This document shows positions 16,079 through 21,043 of a stretch of 21,043 nucleotides of DNA, one piece after another (the first letter of the stretch is position 1; the number at the start of each line of letters is the position of its first letter). Position numbers and translations under genes: made by a program. Below the pieces are notes generated by a model. The model saw only the letters and a program-made list of their open reading frames with translations. It ran no database searches and had not been told where the DNA came from. The stretch is from the IMG/VR virus record IMGVR_UViG_3300021961_000761, positions 1 to 21,043 of that record; one strand, given 5' to 3'. The stretch is from a virus.

Positions 16079-16893
16079 TCTCTCCATTTATCTACTATAT
16101 TATTAACATTGACTGATTCAAGTTTTGTCTCTTCTCTTGTTGCGTCATAAGCTTCAAATTTAACTGGCTCTTTCTCAGTAGAATCTTCACCTTGATAAAC
16201 ACTTAGTGTGACCGCATTAACAGCACTAGGTGATTCTGCTTGTGTTTTGACTGTTTCAAGTACATCTTTAGGCACAATTTCTACTGGAGAAAATAAAACC
16301 CTTGGCTTATTAGAGTTAGGGTCAAATTCCATTTTAGTAATAATTATTCCTGCACTTACATTATTATCTGCAAGCATTTTGATGTAAGCTTTAAATGGCC
16401 ACTTACCTTGTTCCTCAGTACCAAAACAAGAATTAGCTGGAAGAACTAATTGTAAAACATCACCTGCCGCATCATTAGCTAAAACAACAGCCATGCGCCA
16501 TGACATTCTACAAGAAGTGCTAACCCCTCCTGAACCTGAGCCTCGCACACTATTGGGACAAGTATGACAAGACTCAGACTGAGGACGGTTTACTTCCTTA
16601 TCAGGATTTACAGAATCATTAGACCAACAAACAGGACTCACTTTTTTGCCTTCTTCGTATGAACTTTCATAATACACCCTTGATGGCGTATGCGCCATCT
16701 TGACAATTATTATATTCATGGTAGAAGCTTCAGCCGTACTGACTTCTTTGCCCCCAACTATTTTTCTAAATACGCCTCCTCTTAAAGAAATGCGTTTGTT
16801 TTGATTAGAAAAGTTACCACTAGCAACAGCTATAGTATCTTCATCTAAACCTAAGTTAGGGTTATTTTTAAGTATGGCTTTAAGTTTATCCAT
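16075..16893 (-). CDS. Four-cysteine, zinc-binding-like protein, probable ssDNA-binding or replication accessory factor (272 aa)
   Basis: Cysteines 89, 109, 112 and 128 (PVCWSND...SCHTCPNS...TSCRMSW) form a CX19CX2CX15C cluster that probably binds zinc. Around it are beta-rich stretches (MNIIIVKMAHTPSRVYYE; DVLQLVLPANSCFG). The pattern PxCxSxD....P...C..CP.N is one I associate with a phage protein family near replication genes, with no settled function known to me. The last residues, NNIVDKWRE, resemble the end of the adjacent SSB (ADIVSKWGAKD). The ATG directly follows the SSB stop with no gap, and AAAGGA lies upstream, so the two are probably co-translated. A second ssDNA-binding protein, or a partner that binds the same polymerase or helicase as the SSB, fits best; this is inference. 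Confidence 0.55.
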   Translation of the reverse strand: MDKLKAILKNNPNLGLDEDTIAVASGNFSNQNKRISLRGGVFRKIVGGKEVSTAEASTMNIIIVKMAHTPSRVYYESSYEEGKKVSPVCWSNDSVNPDKEVNRPQSESCHTCPNSVRGSGSGGVSTSCRMSWRMAVVLANDAAGDVLQLVLPANSCFGTEEQGKWPFKAYIKMLADNNVSAGIIITKMEFDPNSNKPRVLFSPVEIVPKDVLETVKTQAESPSAVNAVTLSVYQGEDSTEKEPVKFEAYDATREETKLESVNVNNIVDKWRE

Positions 16894-17562
16894 TTAGTCC
16901 TTTGCCCCCCACTTACTTACGATGTCAGCAATATCTTTACTTCCATCATTGGTGGGAGCACTTTTGATAACTTCTGGTTCAACTACTTCAGGAATTGGAG
17001 CTGTGCTTTCTTCTGCAAAGACTTCCGCTCCTTCGTTATGAACATAGCCTGTAGTTTCTTCAAAACCAAAACGGTCTGCACTGCTAGAACCTTCAACAAG
17101 AGTAATAATTTGTACAGCTCGTAGACGTAGAGCGACACCTGCCCCGACCATACTTGTATAGTATGGAGCAATAGAACCATTCACTCTAATCTCAGAGCCT
17201 GCCCATATATTACTATCTACTACCACGTTACCTTTAGCATCAAAGATAGCTGGTTTGTAGGCAGCTTTAGATTTAAAACGAAGAATAACATTCCCTGTAG
17301 GTTGACCTGCATCATCTAATTGGTCAGTGTATGGAGGGTTGGCAGTTTTTAACTCCTTACCCTTTTGTTTCTTCATTTCTTCTTTTAGATTTTCTGCAAA
17401 AATTGCATTAATCTGGTCAATCAAAGGTTGGGCGTCAGCCTTAGATAATACAAGACTAACTTTATACTCACCTTCCTCATTAAATTTAGTATCAGGGGTT
17501 GATAGCCACGGATACAATGCTACACCTTTAGGTGTTGTAAATACATTTGGTTGTTGCGCCAT
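16894..17562 (-). CDS. ssb: Single-stranded DNA-binding protein, Enc34 / DUF2815-like (222 aa)
   Basis: The N-terminus (GVALYPWLSTPDTKFNEEGEYKV, about residues 13-35) and following pattern (SLVLSKADAQPLIDQI..IF, then KP.IFDAKGN, then G..IRVNGSIAPY.......V.LRLRAVQI) match the Enc34-type OB-fold ssDNA-binding proteins of phages. Length is usual for the family. The C-terminal 45 residues are acidic and low-complexity (EVFAEESTAPIPEVVEPEV) and end in DIADIVSKWGAKD, as expected of a flexible tail that recruits replication partners. It coats unwound DNA for replication and recombination. AAGGAGA eight bases upstream of the ATG is a strong ribosome site, matching the high expression such proteins need. 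It lies with the helicase, primase and nuclease genes, supporting the call. Confidence 0.82.
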   Translation of the reverse strand: MAQQPNVFTTPKGVALYPWLSTPDTKFNEEGEYKVSLVLSKADAQPLIDQINAIFAENLKEEMKKQKGKELKTANPPYTDQLDDAGQPTGNVILRFKSKAAYKPAIFDAKGNVVVDSNIWAGSEIRVNGSIAPYYTSMVGAGVALRLRAVQIITLVEGSSSADRFGFEETTGYVHNEGAEVFAEESTAPIPEVVEPEVIKSAPTNDGSKDIADIVSKWGAKD

Positions 17563-17575
17563 AGTTTTTTTCTCC

Positions 17576-18022
17576 TTATTTACTTGACGGTTTACGTACT
17601 ACGATATTGAACTCCCTCATAGAACTAATGCCTGGAGGTAGTCCTGCTTCTTCACGACCATTTAAAAACTCTTTAAAGTTTGCTTGATGAATGCGTTGTT
17701 GTAATAACTCTACGGCATCATTCTCACGAATAAAGTCTTTAAAGTTACCCCAATCAGAACATACATAATTTTCTTTTAAAGATTTTATAATAGTCCCTTT
17801 TGAAGTCTTAATGCTATCTGCATTTACTTCATTACAAGAGCTAAGCATTACTTGTTCTAACTGAGCAAGGTCATTTTTTAACTCTTGGTCTTTCATTTGA
17901 AACTCTCTAGTTAATTCGTCCCGTTTGTTTCGGATTCTAAGATAAGTTTCAACTAACTCATCTAACTGAATCTTTTGTTCGGGGGTAGAATGTTCTAGAA
18001 CTTCTTCTACTAAATCACTCAT
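17576..18022 (-). CDS. Conserved phage protein with N-terminal coiled coil, replication-module associated (148 aa)
   Basis: Residues about 15-62 form a charged coiled coil (LRIRNKRDELTREFQMKDQE and onward). The second half has a recurrent phage pattern: S.KTSKGTI.....Y.CSDW..FKDFIRENDAVELLQQRI, then LPPGISSMREFNIVVRK. I recognise this layout from small proteins near phage SSB and nuclease genes, but no function is established to my knowledge. A Gam-like nuclease inhibitor or recombination mediator would fit a coiled-coil protein between a helicase and an SSB; that is only a guess. Its start overlaps the helicase stop by ATGA, and GAGGAA lies eight bases upstream. No membrane segment or enzymatic motif is visible. 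Confidence 0.65.
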   Translation of the reverse strand: MSDLVEEVLEHSTPEQKIQLDELVETYLRIRNKRDELTREFQMKDQELKNDLAQLEQVMLSSCNEVNADSIKTSKGTIIKSLKENYVCSDWGNFKDFIRENDAVELLQQRIHQANFKEFLNGREEAGLPPGISSMREFNIVVRKPSSK

Positions 18023-19584
18023 GATTCTAATTCCTCACGATATAAGTCAACTAATTTTGTATGCAAGTCTACCTTACCTTGTAGCATGGCATACATCCTT
18101 TTTTCAACATCAGAACCCTGCAAATGAACGACTGTCATTTTGTTCTTTTGCCCTACCCTATCCATCCTAGCTATACACTGCAAATAAACTTCTACTGACA
18201 TAACAGGAGACCAAAATACAACAGTGTCGGCTTTGGTCAACGTTACTCCATGAGAAGCTGATTGTGGTTGAATAACTAGGACTTTAGGTTCGTCCTGAGT
18301 TTGAAACCTGTTAATGATGTGTGCTCTTTCAGTAGCAGAAACTGCCCCGTAGATAACATCATTTGTTACATTATGCTTGTTTAAATATTCCGATATAAAA
18401 TGAATAGTGTGTTTGTATGGTATAAATAAAAGAACTTTATGGTCTGTTTCTTCTAGTACTTCCATTAATGCATTAAGTCTAGGTGTTACATCAAATCTAA
18501 TAACTTCTCTATCGTCTGTATAAACTGCACCACCAGAGATTTGTAATAATTTATTAAGACCCGCAGCAGCGTTTACTGCAGTTACCGATTCATCGCCTGT
18601 AGCAATAATCATTTGTGTTTTTAATTCTTTATAGAATTTTTCTACTTGTGGAGTAAGTGGCACGATGCGAGTCTGATACATAACATCAGGTAAATCTAGA
18701 CATTGGTCTTTAGCAAACCTTATAGCAGGTTGCAGTGCTTTAAATACTAAATCTTTTGCTGTTGGTCTTGGTATCCATTTAAAACGAGATACTTGATACA
18801 TCACTTTATCTCGCCATGCAGACGATAGTTTAGGAAGTCTATCTGGACAAATAAGTTTGCCTAATCCAAAAGCATCCATAGGTGATTGAGATGCAGGGGT
18901 ACCTGTCATCATCCATAGTCTTGTATCAAAATCTAATATCTTACTAAGTGTTTTCCATCGGACTGTGGTATGAGATTTATAAGCGTTGCATTCATCGACT
19001 ATAATTAAATCAAATTTTGCTTTTTTAATTTCATCTTTAACGATGTTTACGCCATCATAATTAATAATAGTAAAGTCGTAGCCTCCCTCAATAATTCTTT
19101 TTCTTTTATTTGCATCGCCATGACATACTATTGAAGTCCTATGCATACATGTATTAAAAACATCAGCTTGCCATGCAGAATGCATGATTGATAGTGGACA
19201 TATAATGAGTACTTTTTTAATTTTGTTTTGAGTCATCAGATAATCTGCTGCCCAAAGAGCTGACGAAGTTTTCCCTGTACCTGCTTCATTAAAACAAAAA
19301 GCATGTTTGTTAATACTTAAAAATTCTGCAGTGGTAATTTGATGGTCAAAAGGTGTATATAGACCTGAGTATTTATAATCTCTCCTCATAGGAGAGGGAA
19401 GGTTGGATTTAAATCTAACGAGTGTATTGAGCTTGGTCATTTCATCAAGACCCCAATAAACTATTAAACTTGAAATATTATCTTCTGTACTTAAGACTTC
19501 ACTTTTTTCTATGTTGTCTTTGATTAATGCCCCTAATTCTTTAGGCAACGCAAGCTTTACAGCTTTGTCTTCAACTAATTCCAT
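18019..19584 (-). CDS. SNF2-type / SF2 DNA helicase-translocase (521 aa)
   Basis: Ordered SF2 motifs are visible: FDHQITTAEFL (Q-like region, about residues 79-89), Walker A EAGTGKTSSALW (100-111), motif Ia IICPLSIMHSAW (127-138), DECN (197-200, Walker B), MTGTP (226-230, motif III), LLFIPYKHTI (motif IV region), GVTLTKADTVVFWSP (motif V), and QCIARMDRVGQ (469-479, motif VI with arginine fingers). The RxDRxGQ form of motif VI is typical of SNF2-family translocases. Such proteins in phages act in replication, recombination or fork remodelling. It follows a strong promoter at 19622-19651 and is the first gene of the transcript that continues through SSB and primase. AGGAA precedes the ATG closely. 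All motifs are intact, so it is very likely active. Confidence 0.9.
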   Translation of the reverse strand: MELVEDKAVKLALPKELGALIKDNIEKSEVLSTEDNISSLIVYWGLDEMTKLNTLVRFKSNLPSPMRRDYKYSGLYTPFDHQITTAEFLSINKHAFCFNEAGTGKTSSALWAADYLMTQNKIKKVLIICPLSIMHSAWQADVFNTCMHRTSIVCHGDANKRKRIIEGGYDFTIINYDGVNIVKDEIKKAKFDLIIVDECNAYKSHTTVRWKTLSKILDFDTRLWMMTGTPASQSPMDAFGLGKLICPDRLPKLSSAWRDKVMYQVSRFKWIPRPTAKDLVFKALQPAIRFAKDQCLDLPDVMYQTRIVPLTPQVEKFYKELKTQMIIATGDESVTAVNAAAGLNKLLQISGGAVYTDDREVIRFDVTPRLNALMEVLEETDHKVLLFIPYKHTIHFISEYLNKHNVTNDVIYGAVSATERAHIINRFQTQDEPKVLVIQPQSASHGVTLTKADTVVFWSPVMSVEVYLQCIARMDRVGQKNKMTVVHLQGSDVEKRMYAMLQGKVDLHTKLVDLYREELES

Positions 19585-19621
19585 AACTTCCTAACTAAAT
19601 GTTTACTTAACTTGGATAATA

Positions 19622-19651
19622 ATTATACAACTAAAAAATTATTTACGTCAA
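19622..19651 (-). promoter_or_regulatory. Strong sigma70-type promoter upstream of the helicase operon
   Basis: On the - strand, TTGACG (19651-19646) and TATAAT (19627-19622) are separated by 18 bases: five of six and six of six matches to consensus at near-ideal spacing. The -35 begins directly after the TAG of the 104-aa gene, and the likely start near 19615 gives a leader of about 30 nt before the helicase ATG at 19584. It would give the helicase-SSB-primase genes their own host-polymerase transcript, apart from the nuclease/HNH genes upstream. Confidence 0.75.
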
Positions 19652-19966
19652 CTATTTTTTCTTTCTTTCTCTTGTACTTGTTTCTGATACTAATTTTCTT
19701 TGTGAATTTCTTTTAAATGAACGGTTTTTACTTTTAGATTGTACCGTTACTCCATGAGCGTTAGTACCGCCCTTAGAAATAGCTCTCTTGTGTGCTATAT
19801 CTTTTCCTTCTCTTTTATCTGCTTTACCATTACCGTTTTTATCGGGGCTTGTTGCATCCATCTTGCGACGAGCACGCGCTCTCATAGCTCTTGCAGACTT
19901 TTCATTTCGTTTCTTTTCCATTTCCCATTCATGTTTATATGGGCGTGGTCTATTTACATATGGCAT
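19652..19966 (-). CDS. Very basic HNH-like protein with an EF-hand-like loop (104 aa)
   Basis: The protein is strongly basic throughout (KHEWEMEKKRNEKSARAMRARARRK at the N-terminus, RKKK at the end), as for nucleic-acid binding. Residues 56-69 (DIAHKRAISKGGTN) with N81 resemble the DH....KGG.N...N core of HNH nucleases, but spacing and flanks are shortened, so activity is doubtful. Just before it, residues 42-53 (DKNGNGKADKRE) fit the canonical EF-hand/dockerin calcium-loop pattern with acidic or Asn residues at positions 1, 3, 5, 9 and Glu at 12. GAGGTGA about seven bases before the ATG is a good ribosome site. It overlaps the end of the larger HNH gene by 17 bases and is followed at once by a strong promoter. 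Small basic HNH-like proteins of this type recur in phages; role unknown. Confidence 0.62.
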   Translation of the reverse strand: MPYVNRPRPYKHEWEMEKKRNEKSARAMRARARRKMDATSPDKNGNGKADKREGKDIAHKRAISKGGTNAHGVTVQSKSKNRSFKRNSQRKLVSETSTRERKKK

Positions 19967-20411
19967 TTTTAGTCACCTCATTACACCAAAATAAAAATTC
20001 ATTAACAGTTAGATTGCCTCGGAACGAATTAATAGCCCTACAGACAATTTGAATGTTATTATAATTATACTCTCCTCCCGCATTAATTCTATCAATACTT
20101 GCGTTAGTTTGTATTATATTACCACGCTCACGTCTACACGTTAGTTCAACTCCACTTAGTGCGCACTTATAATTTTGCTCAGCTATTTTACCTATTAATT
20201 GTTCTGCAGTAAGGGTGGTATTTTGTTTTTTAGATAACAAATGTCGGAAATATTTATACCAATCATGGTCTTCTCTCTCATATCGTTTTTGCGTTTTAAC
20301 TTGATTTTTGCATGTATTACAACAAAACCGCCTATTGTGGGTAGTTGCTACCCCTGCTTTTTTGCATACAATACAAATGTATGGGTAAGTTTTAATTTTT
20401 ATGAAACTCAC
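19950..20411 (-). CDS. HNH endonuclease, homing-type (about 153 aa, GTG start proposed)
   Basis: An N-terminal zinc-ribbon-like set (CIVC, residues 13-16, and FCCNTC, 29-34) precedes a helical region and an HNH-type core: YKCALSGVELTC, then NASIDRI..GGEYNYNNIQIVCRAIN. This is the phage homing-endonuclease variant in which the usual Asp-His is Asp-Arg. It would nick or cut DNA at a target site, often to spread itself. The open frame extends further upstream to 20474, but that part overlaps the nuclease gene's C-terminus out of frame, so it is not real. The best start is GTG at 20411, which overlaps the nuclease gene by 20 bases; no strong ribosome site is seen, suggesting coupled, low-level translation. 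Insertion directly behind a nuclease gene is typical of free-standing homing genes. Confidence 0.75.
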   Translation of the reverse strand: MSFIKIKTYPYICIVCKKAGVATTHNRRFCCNTCKNQVKTQKRYEREDHDWYKYFRHLLSKKQNTTLTAEQLIGKIAEQNYKCALSGVELTCRRERGNIIQTNASIDRINAGGEYNYNNIQIVCRAINSFRGNLTVNEFLFWCNEVTKNAICK

Positions 20412-21043
20412 AACTTGTAACAGGACACCAACCACAAAGTGGTGTAGGATTAGGAACCCAAGTATCATAATCATAGCTTGTCTCTAATCTTTTTAATGGC
20501 ACTTCAAATGCTTTCCAAAGTTTATCCATATCACGTCTATGATATTCTTCAGTTAAAAAACTGTTTTTCATAATAAACAAAAGACCTGCTTTTATTTTTT
20601 GCACTTCTGGAAAGTACGTAAATGTCATCAAAGCCATAAGCTTTAATTGTTTAGGGTCGGGATATTTGTTACTGCCTGTTTTATAATCAATTATAAATGC
20701 ATAATCTCCATCTATAATAAGCAAATCAACAATACCTCTAACCCATCTATTCTCAGAATCAAATTCACATGGCTCTTTACCATGGGTCAAAGCCATTTCA
20801 TACTCTGGGTATTTTTCTCCAGGTATGTTAATTAATGCATCAACAGAGGATTTAAATCGCTGGTAATTTTTAGCAAGTTCTACTCCGTCTCTCACATAGT
20901 CTTCTAGGGCTTTATGAACCTCTTTACCATAAATCATAGCGTCATTTTCTTTGACTATATAATTTTTAAGAACTCTTATTTCATGGTATTGGCGAGGACA
21001 GTTTTGATATTGTTTAAGTGATGAGTAGCTCCACGTGTAATCT
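20392..21043 (-). CDS. Cas4/RecB-like PD-(D/E)XK exonuclease (5' partial, at least 216 aa)
   Basis: The frame stays open past the internal ATG at 20937 to the window edge, and the extra residues (SYSSLKQYQNCPRQYHEIRVL) are the family's N-terminal motif, so the gene starts beyond the window. Counting from that ATG, the nuclease core is visible: GKEVHKALE (2A-type His), E47, GIVDLL (D71), FIIDYKTG (D84, K86), and the QhxxY-like KQLKLMALM (Q97). Three C-terminal cysteines (CGWCPVTSC, 168, 171, 176) plus the N-terminal NC cysteine (codon 20998-21000) make the four ligands of a Cas4/AddB-type Fe-S cluster. Such phage nucleases process DNA ends for recombination or degrade host DNA. It heads the - strand gene run seen here. 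Catalytic residues are intact. Confidence 0.87.
   Translation of the reverse strand, partial: DYTWSYSSLKQYQNCPRQYHEIRVLKNYIVKENDAMIYGKEVHKALEDYVRDGVELAKNYQRFKSSVDALINIPGEKYPEYEMALTHGKEPCEFDSENRWVRGIVDLLIIDGDYAFIIDYKTGSNKYPDPKQLKLMALMTFTYFPEVQKIKAGLLFIMKNSFLTEEYHRRDMDKLWKAFEVPLKRLETSYDYDTWVPNPTPLCGWCPVTSCEFHKN

Noticed and set aside
20385-20411. Programmed frameshift joining the nuclease to the HNH protein
   Set aside because: The nuclease ends with a complete family-typical C-terminus and a stop, and the HNH frame is +1 relative to it with no standard slippery heptamer.
20412-20474. N-terminal extension of the HNH gene (MIMILGFLILHH...), which looks like a signal peptide or membrane helix
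   Set aside because: It is the nuclease gene's C-terminus (including its cysteine motif) read in another frame; the hydrophobic look is an artefact.

Overview
The window is an internal piece of an AT-rich, double-stranded DNA tailed-phage genome, most likely a podovirus-like member of Caudoviricetes from an aquatic environment. The case for this: a left half of tail and internal-virion genes on the + strand, a right half of replication and recombination genes on the - strand, almost no intergenic DNA, short overlaps (ATGA, TAATG) between neighbours, Shine-Dalgarno sequences before most starts, and no tRNA, rRNA or host metabolic gene. The glycine-rich internal proteins with conserved C-terminal motifs resemble those I know from uncultured marine and freshwater phages. 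Host and taxonomy cannot be fixed from this segment.

Left arm, + strand (1-12714). A 5'-truncated tail stabilisation/tubular protein is followed by three small overlapping genes (61, 112 and 243 aa), the last two looking like beta-rich virion proteins. After a 65-bp gap with a plausible extended -10 promoter come four genes that look like the internal-virion or DNA-ejection set: 457 aa, 349 aa, 428 aa and a giant 1843-aa protein. The giant has a triplicated N-terminal peptide, hydrophobic segments, an HExxH metallopeptidase-like site and an LPD38-like C-terminal region. They fill the place of T7 gp14/gp15/gp16.

Right arm, - strand, read from right to left (21043-12711). A Cas4/RecB-like nuclease cut off by the window edge is followed by an HNH endonuclease and a very basic 104-aa HNH-like protein carrying an EF-hand-like loop. 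Next is a strong sigma70-type promoter (TTGACG-18-TATAAT), then a SNF2-type helicase, a 148-aa coiled-coil protein, an Enc34-type single-strand-binding protein, a four-cysteine protein that shares its C-terminal tail with the SSB, a helix-turn-helix protein, a 952-aa primase-helicase fusion and a 68-aa protein. This is a nearly complete replication/recombination toolkit. No DNA polymerase is visible; it may lie beyond the right edge.

The two arms converge at 12711-12714, where their stop codons overlap and leave no intergenic room for a terminator. No stretch over 300 bases lacks a gene; the longest gaps are about 65 bp (3372-3436 and 19585-19651), and each holds a candidate promoter. No CRISPR array, insertion sequence, attachment site, RNA gene or lysis/lysogeny gene was seen.
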